This document shows, piece by piece, positions 56,124 to 64,000 of a stretch of 64,000 nucleotides of DNA. The notes under the pieces are model-generated. The model made no database searches and had not been told where the DNA came from. It was given only the letters and a program-made list of their open reading frames with translations. The translations under genes were made by a program, and so were the position numbers. How positions within the stretch are numbered: position 1 is the stretch's first letter; each line of letters starts with the position of its first letter. Origin of the DNA: Nocardioides sp. (GTDB taxonomy: Bacteria > Actinomycetota > Actinomycetes > Propionibacteriales > Nocardioidaceae); contig NZ_JACIXG010000009.1 in the NCBI RefSeq assembly GCF_014360585.1, forward strand, positions 1-64,000, in the 5' to 3' direction.

Positions 56124-57008
56124 ATGGAGCGCCTAATCATCTTTGCTCTAGTCGGCCTAGCGGCCCAGGCAGTAGACGGCTCGTTGGGCATGGCCTACGG
56201 CGTCACCTCCAGCACCCTGCTGGTAGCCACCGGAGTCGCCCCAGCGGTCGCGTCGGCATCGGTCCACCTGGCCGAGGTCGGCACGACGTTCGTCTCGGGC
56301 GTCTCCCACTGGCGCCTCGGGAACGTCGACTGGAAGGTCGTGGGCAAGATCGCGATCCCCGGCGGCGTCGGGGCGTTCGCCGGCGCGACTTTCCTCTCGG
56401 GTCTCTCCACCGAGAGCGCCACGCCGTGGGTGGCCGGTCTCCTGCTCCTGCTGGGGATCTACATCGTCGCGCGCTTCGTCTTCGGGAAGCCGCCGGTCTT
56501 CATCCCGGGCCGCCGCCCTGGGCTCGGCCTGCTCGCTCCGCTGGGTCTGTTCGGCGGCTTCATCGACGCGACCGGCGGCGGTGGCTGGGGTCCGGTCACC
56601 ACGCCCACGCTGATCTCCAGTGGCACCCTGCACCCGCGCAAGGTGATCGGCTCGGTCTCCACCGCCGAGTTCGTCACCACCGTCGCGGCGAGCGTCGGCT
56701 TCCTCGTCGGCCTGGCAGGGCAGGCGCTCGACTGGCGGATCATCGGCGGTCTTCTCATCGGTGGCGTGATCGCGGCCCCGTTCGCCGCCTACCTCGTCAA
56801 GCACCTCTCGCTGCCCATCCTCGGAGGCCTGGTCGGCAGCATCATCCTGGTCACCAACGGCCGCACGCTCCTGCGCAGCTTCGAGGCCGAGTCCGTGGCT
56901 GCGTACGGCCTGCTCTTCGCCGTCGCCGCAGTCATCGTCGCCGTCGCGGTGCGCAAGGTCAGCCGCGAGCCCGCCGAAGCACCGGAGCCCGAGCCCACCA
57001 GCGTCTGA
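56124..57008 (+). CDS. sulfite exporter TauE/SafE family protein
   Basis: VGLAAQAVDGSLGMAYGVTSSTLLVATGVAPAVASASVHLAEVGTTFVSGVSHWRLGNVDWKV. Confidence 0.9.
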   Translation: MERLIIFALVGLAAQAVDGSLGMAYGVTSSTLLVATGVAPAVASASVHLAEVGTTFVSGVSHWRLGNVDWKVVGKIAIPGGVGAFAGATFLSGLSTESATPWVAGLLLLLGIYIVARFVFGKPPVFIPGRRPGLGLLAPLGLFGGFIDATGGGGWGPVTTPTLISSGTLHPRKVIGSVSTAEFVTTVAASVGFLVGLAGQALDWRIIGGLLIGGVIAAPFAAYLVKHLSLPILGGLVGSIILVTNGRTLLRSFEAESVAAYGLLFAVAAVIVAVAVRKVSREPAEAPEPEPTSV

Positions 57009-57032
57009 TGACGTGGCGGGCTCGGGTCCGTC

Positions 57033-58745
57033 TTATCGGCTGGTTCCGATGGCGGTTCGCGAGGCGGCCTCCTGGAGGGCCTCCTTCTCAGCCTCGGTGA
57101 TCACGCCGGCCTTCAGCAGGGCAGCGGTCCGCTCCGCGACGTACGCACGGAACTGACCGGGGGAGGACCAGGTGTGCTCCTCGGCGAACTGCTCCGACAG
57201 GCACCGCTGACCGTCCACCACCCGGTCCTCGACGCCGGAGCTGATCAGCTTCTCGGGGATCCCGAGCCAGACCGTGCCCTGGCAGACGACCGCGTCGGCG
57301 GGCTGGGCGTTGATGGTCGTGTTGACCAGCCGCAGGCCTTGGACGTGCTCGGCCAGCATCGGAGTGCGGACACCGGAGAAGGAGGAGTTCAGGATGTTGA
57401 TGTTGGTGATCGGCGAGCGGGCGTAGCCCCGCAGGAAGATCGCGTGGGTGCCGCCGACGCTGTGCAGGTCCTCGATGTAGACGTCCCGCACGGTCGGGGT
57501 GAAGTCGCCCGCGTCGCCCTCCTCGTAGCGGAAGTCGACCCAGACGGCCTGGCCACCCTGCTGCGGCACCGCGTTGTCACGGACGTAGATGTCCTCGACC
57601 ACCCCGCCGCGTACGGAGTTGGTCTTGATCCGGACCACCCGGTCGAGGTCGGGGCTGTCCATGACGTTGTCCTGCGCGAAGACGTTGCGTACGCCGCCGG
57701 ACATCTCGCTGCCGGCGACAACCGCTCCGTGGCCGGCCTGCATGTAGTTGCCCTCGATGAGGATGTTCTCGGCAGGAACGCCGATGCGGCGGCCCTCGGC
57801 GTTGCGCCCGGACTTGATCGCGATGTTGTCGTCACCGGTGTTGAAGAAGGTGTTCTTGATGACCACGTCGCGGCTGGACTCCGGGTTCACCCCGTCGTTG
57901 TTGGGGCCGAGGCTCTCCAGGTGGACGCCGTCGATCGTCACGTTCTCCGACAGCGTCGGGTGCAACAGCCACATCGGCGACCTGTTGAGCGTGACGCCCT
58001 GGACCAGGATGTTGCGGCTCTCGTAGAACTCGACGAAGCTCGGGCGGATGTAGTGGCCGGCGCCGAAGACCCGCTCCTCGACCGGCACGCCCTCCTCGCC
58101 CATCCGGAAGAGCTCGTTGCGGTCGGGCGTCTCCGGGCGGGGCCGGTCCGCCTTCCAGTCCCACCAGTTGTCGGCGTCGGCGTTGCCGTCCAGGGTCCCG
58201 TTGCCGGTCACCGCGACGTCCTCGACCTGGTAGGCGTAGATGAAGGGGGAGTAGTTGTAGAGCTCGACACCCTCGTAGCGCGTCTTCACCACCGGCAGGA
58301 AGTCTGCCTTGTCCCGGCTGAAGCGGATCGTCGCGTCGTCGGCGAGATGCAGGTTCACGTTGCTCTTCAGGTGGATCGCGCCGGTGAGGAAGACCCCGGC
58401 CGGCACCTCCACCCGGCCGCCGCCGGCCGCGTTCACCGCCTCGATCGCCTCCCGGAAGGCGTCGGTGCTCTTCGCTTCGCCCGACGGATCGGCGCCGAAG
58501 TCGACGATGCTGACCGCATGGTCGGGGAACGTCGGCGGCTGGACGCGGGCCCGGATCTCGTCGGCCTGAGCCCAGGCCGCTGAGGTGTCCGTCGGGTCGC
58601 CCATCGGCGGAGGCGCCTGCCCTGCCACCGCGGCGGGGGTGGTGAGGCTCAGGGTGCAGAGGAGGGCGACCGTCAGGCCGAGCGCGCGAGCCGGCCATCG
58701 GGCCATGAAGGAGTGAGGTGTGACGTACGTCTCGTTCCGAGTCAT
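57033..58745 (-). CDS. glycoside hydrolase family 28 (polygalacturonase-like), secreted
   Basis: Signal peptide; SIVDFGADPSGEAKSTDAFREAIEAVNAAGGGRVEVPAGVFLTGAIHLKSNVNLHL; NNDGVNPESSRDVVIKNTFFNTGDDNIAIKSGRN. Confidence 0.9.
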   Translation of the reverse strand: MTRNETYVTPHSFMARWPARALGLTVALLCTLSLTTPAAVAGQAPPPMGDPTDTSAAWAQADEIRARVQPPTFPDHAVSIVDFGADPSGEAKSTDAFREAIEAVNAAGGGRVEVPAGVFLTGAIHLKSNVNLHLADDATIRFSRDKADFLPVVKTRYEGVELYNYSPFIYAYQVEDVAVTGNGTLDGNADADNWWDWKADRPRPETPDRNELFRMGEEGVPVEERVFGAGHYIRPSFVEFYESRNILVQGVTLNRSPMWLLHPTLSENVTIDGVHLESLGPNNDGVNPESSRDVVIKNTFFNTGDDNIAIKSGRNAEGRRIGVPAENILIEGNYMQAGHGAVVAGSEMSGGVRNVFAQDNVMDSPDLDRVVRIKTNSVRGGVVEDIYVRDNAVPQQGGQAVWVDFRYEEGDAGDFTPTVRDVYIEDLHSVGGTHAIFLRGYARSPITNINILNSSFSGVRTPMLAEHVQGLRLVNTTINAQPADAVVCQGTVWLGIPEKLISSGVEDRVVDGQRCLSEQFAEEHTWSSPGQFRAYVAERTAALLKAGVITEAEKEALQEAASRTAIGTSR

Positions 58746-58823
58746 GAGTGAATGCTCGCGTCGGGCGTCCGAGTGCGTCCAATGCCGATCCGGTCTGGTG
58801 CCATACCCTCGCGACCCGGGAGG

Positions 58824-60443
58824 CTACGACGCCTGTTCGTGCGGGCGAGGTACGGCGGCGACGAGCTGCTGGGTGTAGGGATCCTGCGGTGAGCGGAAGA
58901 CGGTGTCGGGGTCGCCGTGCTCGACGATCTTGCCGGACTTCATGACGTAGACGTGGTGAGCGACGAGGTGGACGACGGCGAGGTCGTGGCTGATGAAGAG
59001 GTAGGAGAGGCCCTGGTCCCGCTGGAGGTCGACCATCAGCTCCAGGATCTGCTCCTGGACGAGGACGTCGAGTGCGCTGACCGCCTCGTCCATGACGACG
59101 AGCTCGGGGTCGAGAGCCAAGGCGCGGGCGATCGCGACGCGCTGGCGTTGACCACCGGAGAGCTCGTGCGGCCGCCGCTGGGCGTACGCCGCGGGCAGGT
59201 CGACCCTGCCGAGCAAATCGGCCACGGCCTTGCGGCGAGAGGCGGCGTCGCCGATGCGGTGGACGCGCAGGGGCTCGTCGATGACCTGGCCGATCGTGTA
59301 GCGCGGGTCGAGGGTGGCGTACGGGTTCTGGAAGACCGGCTGGATGGCGCGCCGGTAGGCGAGCAGGTTCTTGCCGCGCAGGCTTGCCAGGTCGGTGCCG
59401 CGGTAGCGGATGGTGCCGGCGTCGGCCCGTTCGAGGCGAAGCGCGAGCCGCGCGGCGGTGGACTTGCCTGAGCCGGACTCGCCGACGATGGCGACCGTGC
59501 GTCCTTTGGGGATGGACAGGTCGATCCCGTCGACGGCGTGGAGGTGCTCGCGCTGCCCGCGGATCCGGTAGCGGCGTACGGCGCCGCTCACCTCGAGGAG
59601 GGTCTCGGGGCGCTCGGCGGATCCGTCGTCGACTGCCGTCGGGATGACCTTGACGTCGGACATGGCGGGTGCGGCGGCCAGCAGCCGCTGGGTGTAGTCA
59701 TGCTGCGGAGACGCGATGATCGTGGCCGCGTCGCCGCTCTCGACGACCCGGCCGCGGTGCATGACGACGACCCGGTCGGCGCGTTCGGCGGCCAGGGCGA
59801 GATCGTGGGTAATCAGGAGTACGCCGGTGCCGAGCTCGGCGGTGAGCTCGGCCATCTGGTCGAGGACGAGGCGCTGCACGGTGACGTCGAGCGCGGAGGT
59901 CGGCTCGTCGGCGAGGAGCACCTCGGGGCGGCAGGCGAGCGCCATCGCGATGAGCACCCGCTGCCGCATCCCGCCCGAGAACTCGTGCGGATACTGGCGG
60001 AAGCGGGAGGCGGGCCGCTCGATGCCGGCCTGGCCGAGCAGGTCGATGGCGCGTTCGCGCGCCTTCTGCCCGGAGGCGAGTCCGTGGACCTCCAGCGCCT
60101 CGGTGATCTGCGCACCGACGGTCATCACCGGGTTGAGGTTGGTCATCGGGTCCTGCGGCACCAGGCCGATGCGGCGGCCACGGATCGCGGTCATGGCCGA
60201 CTCGGGGGCGCGGGTGATGTCCTGGCCGCCGAGGGTGATCGTCCCGGCGGTGATCCGGCCGTTGTCGGCCAGGAGCCGGTTGACGCAGGAGGCGAGCGTC
60301 GACTTGCCGGAGCCGGACTGGCCGACGACTGCGACGGTCTCTCCGGCCGCGACGTCGATGGAGATGTCGTGCAGCGCCTGGACCGGGCCCTCGCCGGTGT
60401 CGAAGGTGACCGAGAGGTCGCGTACGGACAGGACGGGGGTCAT
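58824..60443 (-). CDS. ABC transporter ATP-binding protein with two fused nucleotide-binding domains (DppD-DppF type)
   Basis: Two Walker A motifs (VVGQSGSGKST; IVGESGSGKST) and two signature motifs (SGGMRQRVLIAMAL; SGGQRQRVAIARAL). Confidence 0.93.
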   Translation of the reverse strand: MTPVLSVRDLSVTFDTGEGPVQALHDISIDVAAGETVAVVGQSGSGKSTLASCVNRLLADNGRITAGTITLGGQDITRAPESAMTAIRGRRIGLVPQDPMTNLNPVMTVGAQITEALEVHGLASGQKARERAIDLLGQAGIERPASRFRQYPHEFSGGMRQRVLIAMALACRPEVLLADEPTSALDVTVQRLVLDQMAELTAELGTGVLLITHDLALAAERADRVVVMHRGRVVESGDAATIIASPQHDYTQRLLAAAPAMSDVKVIPTAVDDGSAERPETLLEVSGAVRRYRIRGQREHLHAVDGIDLSIPKGRTVAIVGESGSGKSTAARLALRLERADAGTIRYRGTDLASLRGKNLLAYRRAIQPVFQNPYATLDPRYTIGQVIDEPLRVHRIGDAASRRKAVADLLGRVDLPAAYAQRRPHELSGGQRQRVAIARALALDPELVVMDEAVSALDVLVQEQILELMVDLQRDQGLSYLFISHDLAVVHLVAHHVYVMKSGKIVEHGDPDTVFRSPQDPYTQQLVAAVPRPHEQAS

Positions 60444-61579
60444 CGGTCCTCCTCGAGGCCGGCCGCGTCGAGCAGCACCGAGATGATCTCGGTGCCGGGT
60501 ACGACGTCTGGGAGCCGGGTGGGATTGTGGTCGATCGGGCCGAGCGGGCCGTGCAGCCGGGTCGCAGCGCCGGCGACGACGAAGCCGGTGTCGGGGGCGA
60601 CTGCGAAGAAGGTGCCGGTGAAGCCGGGATGCTGCAGGAAGGTGGTCTCGCCGGCCCGGCCGAGGAAGGCGCCGAGCGCCTGCTCGGGATGCTCGGGGCG
60701 CGGTGTCGAGAAGCGGTCGACCACCTCGCGTGGCACGAAGGTGCCTTCGCAGAGCGCCGTCCCGTAGGTCAGCAGGTCCTCGACGGTCGAGAAGAGGCCG
60801 GCGTGCCCGGCGACGCCGTCGAGGGCGTGAGCGGTGTTGCCGTCGTCGACCTCTCCTTGGAGGGGATGGTCGCGCCAACGGGAGAAGCGAGCCGGCGGGA
60901 TGCCGACGGGGTGCGGCTCGTCGGTGGCGAGCATCGCGCACTCATAGGCGTCGCTGTCCGCGCTCGTGGCCGCGCGGCCCGGGACGACCGGTCCGAAGCG
61001 GGCCGAGAGCCCCAGAGGTGCGGCCACGAGCTGCTCGTACGCCTCGTCCAGCCGGAGCGTGGTGACCTGCTCGATCACCGCGCCGAGCAGGATCATGCCC
61101 AGGTCGGAGTACGTCCAGCCGGTGCCGGGCGCGTACGCCAGCGGGAGCTGCTGGACGTGCTGGATCGTCTCGCTGCGCCGGCCGCTGGGCACGGCGGCGT
61201 AGAGCGGCCACCACGGACGCAGCCCGGCGGTGTGGGTCAGCAGCTGCTCGACGGTCGCCTCGTCCTTCCCATCACCTCGGAAGGCGGGCAGGTGTCGGCA
61301 CACCGGGTCCTCGAGACGCAGCTCGCCGACGGCGACGAGCCGCATCGTGATCGCCGTGGTCGCGAGCAGCTTGGTGACCGAGGCGAGGTCGAGCATGTGG
61401 TCCGGCTGCATGGGCACGCCAGGACGATCGGCAGCGGGCAGACGGGCCCAGCCGGAGGCCGCCACCTCGGAGCCGTCCGGGGTGCGCAGCCCGACGATGG
61501 CACCTGCCGGGTGGGTGCCATCGCTGCCGAGGGTGAGCAGGCGGTCGGCATACGCCTGGACGGGTTGCCTGCCGCTCAT
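60440..61579 (-). CDS. beta-lactamase family serine hydrolase
   Basis: LDLASVTKLLATTAITMRL (SxxK); WTYSDLGMILLGAVIEQV (YxN-like); class C beta-lactamase fold. Confidence 0.9.
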   Translation of the reverse strand: MSGRQPVQAYADRLLTLGSDGTHPAGAIVGLRTPDGSEVAASGWARLPAADRPGVPMQPDHMLDLASVTKLLATTAITMRLVAVGELRLEDPVCRHLPAFRGDGKDEATVEQLLTHTAGLRPWWPLYAAVPSGRRSETIQHVQQLPLAYAPGTGWTYSDLGMILLGAVIEQVTTLRLDEAYEQLVAAPLGLSARFGPVVPGRAATSADSDAYECAMLATDEPHPVGIPPARFSRWRDHPLQGEVDDGNTAHALDGVAGHAGLFSTVEDLLTYGTALCEGTFVPREVVDRFSTPRPEHPEQALGAFLGRAGETTFLQHPGFTGTFFAVAPDTGFVVAGAATRLHGPLGPIDHNPTRLPDVVPGTEIISVLLDAAGLEEDR

Positions 61580-62739
61580 CGCTCGAACACCAGGGTGCCG
61601 GGCCAGGCGTCGATCTTGGGCGGAGGCGTGCCCGCGGGGCTGATCCGGCCGAGCACGCGGGGCCCGTCGGCACCGGTGCAGCTGGGGACGTTGCCGGGGA
61701 GGCCGTGGACGCTGGCCCAGCCGATGAGGGCGAAGGCGATCGCCTCCTTGTGGTCGGACGGGACGCCGAGGGCGTCGCTGCTGGTGACGCGCACGCCGGG
61801 GAGGAGCTCGCCGAGCCGTCGCATCAGCACCGGGTTGCGTACGCCGCCGCCCGAGGCCACCAGCACCCCGACGCCCGCCTGGGAGACCGCCTGGGCGACG
61901 GTGACCGCGGAGAGCTCGGTGAGGGTCGCGACGAGGTCGGGAAGCGAGGGCGTGACGCCCGAGCGGTCGAGGGCGTCACGGACGTAGTCGAGGTTGAACA
62001 GCTCCTTGCCGGTGCTCTTCGGGGCCGGCCGCCCGAAGTAGGGAGAGTCGAGCAGCTCGGTCAGCAGCACCCGGTCCACGGCGCCGGTCGCGGCGAGCTC
62101 GCCGTCGCGGTCGAAGGTCGCCGCTCCGGGCGCGTCGGTGACCACCGCGTCGATGAGGGCGTTGGCGGGCCCGATGTCCCACGCGACCGGGTCCGTGGCG
62201 CTTCGGCACACGGTGAGGTTGGCGATGCCGCCGAGGTTGAGCGCCGCGGCGACGGCTCCGTCCTCGATAAGCGGCGCCAGCATCCGGACGTCCAGCAGCG
62301 GCACCAACGGCGCGCCGTGCCCGCCGGCGGCGACGTCGTCGGAGCGTACGTCCGAGACGACCGTCGCGCCGGTCGCCTCGGCGATCCAGGCTGGTTGCCC
62401 GATCTGAAGCGTGCCGAGCGCACGGCCGCCCTCGACCCAATGGAAGACGGTCTGGCCGTGGGTGCAGACGACGTCGACGGCGCCGGCCTCCTCGACGGCC
62501 CGGCTCGCGGCCGTGGCGAACGCCTGCCCGATCCGGGTGTCGAGCTCGCAGACGACGTCGAAGCCGACCGGCGCCGGCGGCATGGCGTCGATGAGCCGCT
62601 GTCGCAGATCAGGGGCGTAGGGCACCGAGATGTGGTGGACGATCCGGGCGCGCAGCACGTCATCCTCGACCATGAAGTCGACGGCCGCGATGTCGATCCC
62701 GTCGTGGGAGGTTCCGGAGATCATTCCGAGCACGCGCAT
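61576..62739 (-). CDS. anmK: anhydro-N-acetylmuramic acid kinase
   Basis: MRVLGMISGTSHDGIDIAAVDF; VCTHGQTVFHW; NLGGIANLTV; DIGPANALIDAVV. Confidence 0.95.
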   Translation of the reverse strand: MRVLGMISGTSHDGIDIAAVDFMVEDDVLRARIVHHISVPYAPDLRQRLIDAMPPAPVGFDVVCELDTRIGQAFATAASRAVEEAGAVDVVCTHGQTVFHWVEGGRALGTLQIGQPAWIAEATGATVVSDVRSDDVAAGGHGAPLVPLLDVRMLAPLIEDGAVAAALNLGGIANLTVCRSATDPVAWDIGPANALIDAVVTDAPGAATFDRDGELAATGAVDRVLLTELLDSPYFGRPAPKSTGKELFNLDYVRDALDRSGVTPSLPDLVATLTELSAVTVAQAVSQAGVGVLVASGGGVRNPVLMRRLGELLPGVRVTSSDALGVPSDHKEAIAFALIGWASVHGLPGNVPSCTGADGPRVLGRISPAGTPPPKIDAWPGTLVFER

Positions 62740-63716
62740 CAGCCACGCTCCTCGATGACGGTCCGCAGCCGGCCGCCGGCCAGCTCCAGCGCCTGCGACG
62801 CCTCGGCGGGGGAGAGGCCGGTGAGGATCGCCGCGATCGCGAGCTTGGTGTGCCAGTCCGCCTCGTCGAGCGCCCGGAGCACGGTCGCATCGTCGGCTCC
62901 GGTGGCCTCGGTGACCATCCGGATCGCGCGGTGGCGAAGCTTGGCGTTGTTGGCCCGCATGTCCACCATCAGCGACCCGTAGGTCCGTCCGAGCTGCACC
63001 ATCGTGGCGGTCGAGATCATGTTGAGCACCATCTTCGTCGCGGTGCCGGCGCCGAGCCGGGTCGATCCGGCGACGATCTCGGGTCCGACCGGCACCTCGA
63101 TCCCGTGGTCGGCGACGCGCGCCAGGGGCGTGTCCAGGTTGCAGGCGAGGCCGACGGTGAGCGCGCCGTGCTCCGCTGCGTACGCCAGGGCGCCGAGGGC
63201 ATAGGGCGTACGCCCGCTGGAGGCGATCCCCACGACGGTGTCGAGCGGCCCGACGTCGAGAGCTGCCAGGTCGGCCGCGCCCGCGCTCTCGTCGTCCTCG
63301 ACCCCTTCGGCTGCGCTGAAGAGCGCCGACGGGCCGCCGGCGATGACGCCGACGACGACGCCGTCGAGGCCGAAGGTGGGCGGCACCTCGGAGGCGTCGA
63401 GCACCCCGAGCCGCCCGGACGTGCCGGCGCCCACGTAGATCAGCCGGCCGCCTTCCCGCATCCGAGCGGTCGCCGCCGTGGCGGCGGCCGCGATCGACGG
63501 CAGGGTGGAGCGTACGGACGTCGCGACCGTCGCGTCGCGCTCGTTCATCGCCGCCATCAGGTCGGCGACCGAGAGCTGGTCGATCTCCGGTCCGTCCGCG
63601 GTGCTCGACGCCTCGGTGGTGAGCGCGTCGAGCCTGGCTTCGTCCGCTGCTTTCACTGGCTCCGCTTTCACTGGCTCCGCTTTCACTGGCTCCGCCTTCT
63701 CTGGCTCTGCCTTCAC
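62739..63716 (-). CDS. murQ: N-acetylmuramic acid 6-phosphate etherase
   Basis: RLIYVGAGTSGRLGVLDASEVPPTFG; GGPSALFSAAEGVEDDESAGAADL; TKMVLNMISTATMVQLGRTYGSLMVDMRANNAKLRHRA; GTG start overlaps the upstream stop. Confidence 0.93.
   Translation of the reverse strand: MKAEPEKAEPVKAEPVKAEPVKAADEARLDALTTEASSTADGPEIDQLSVADLMAAMNERDATVATSVRSTLPSIAAAATAATARMREGGRLIYVGAGTSGRLGVLDASEVPPTFGLDGVVVGVIAGGPSALFSAAEGVEDDESAGAADLAALDVGPLDTVVGIASSGRTPYALGALAYAAEHGALTVGLACNLDTPLARVADHGIEVPVGPEIVAGSTRLGAGTATKMVLNMISTATMVQLGRTYGSLMVDMRANNAKLRHRAIRMVTEATGADDATVLRALDEADWHTKLAIAAILTGLSPAEASQALELAGGRLRTVIEERG
63642..63716. repeat. 15-bp in-frame tandem repeat at the murQ 5' end (VKAEP/EKAEP/VKAEP/VKAEP/VKAAD)
   Basis: GTGAAAGCGGAGCCA-type units, four full plus one degenerate, on the minus strand. 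Confidence 0.85.
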
Positions 63717-64000
63717 TGGTTGGTTCCTCGTGGGTCGAGCGCGGCTCGGAGTCCGTCGCCGAGCAGGTTGAGCCCGACCACGGCCAGGATCAGCGCGACG
63801 CCGGGGGCGAAGAGCATCCACGGAGCGACGCTGCTGAGCGTCTGCGCCGCATAGACCATGCCGCCGAGCGACGCCGCCGGGGGCGGGGTGCCGAAACCGA
63901 GGAAGCTGAGCGCCGCCTCGGTGAGGATCGCCCAGGACAGCGACAGGGTGACCTGCACGACCAGGATCCCGAGGATGTTCGGGAGCACGTGCTCGAAGAG
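63713..64000 (-). CDS. ABC transporter permease (DppC-like), 5' part outside the window
   Basis: LSLSWAILTEAALSFLGFGTPPPAASLGGMVYAAQTLSSVAPWMLFAPGVALILAVVGLNLLGDGLRAALDPR. Confidence 0.88.
   Translation of the reverse strand, partial: LFEHVLPNILGILVVQVTLSLSWAILTEAALSFLGFGTPPPAASLGGMVYAAQTLSSVAPWMLFAPGVALILAVVGLNLLGDGLRAALDPRGTNQ

Noticed and set aside
1-64000. rRNA or tRNA genes
   Set aside because: No rRNA sequence or obvious tRNA seen by eye in the intergenic gaps; a tRNAscan/Infernal run would be needed to exclude them fully.

Overview
The window is 64 kb of high-GC actinobacterial chromosome; Nocardioides-like is my inference from style only. It is almost entirely protein coding, with no rRNA, CRISPR array, IS element or prophage recognised; tRNAs were not searched systematically. 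Main blocks: (1) a urea import and urease locus, urtABCDE-ureABCFGD (2.8-12.1 kb), preceded by an 11-bp-phased GlnR-like array; (2) an NCS2 permease, an ARMT1/DUF89 protein, a VapBC pair and an OYE reductase; (3) a ROK-associated sugar ABC transporter with an AGE epimerase; (4) an agmatinase, amine oxidase, GABA transaminase and SSADH catabolic set; (5) an indolepyruvate:ferredoxin oxidoreductase-like giant gene; (6) a TetR-associated acyl-CoA catabolic cluster (ACS, ACAD, MaoC, SDR, thiolase-fold protein, DUF35, MBL) joined to a Dpp-type ABC importer (36.8-51.0 kb); (7) MFS and BASS transporters, TauE/SafE and GH28; (8) a peptide ABC, serine hydrolase, AnmK and MurQ operon that looks like muropeptide recycling. 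The most unusual signal is a 27-28 codon mini-ORF (MSER[K/Q]RATI...). It occurs three times in block 6, each time filling an intergenic gap and coupled at both ends by ATGA overlaps. Short palindromic repeats are also absorbed in frame into urtC, ureB and ureG. Two degenerate, inverted copies of a DUF222/HNH (13E12-type) gene lie about 54 kb apart.
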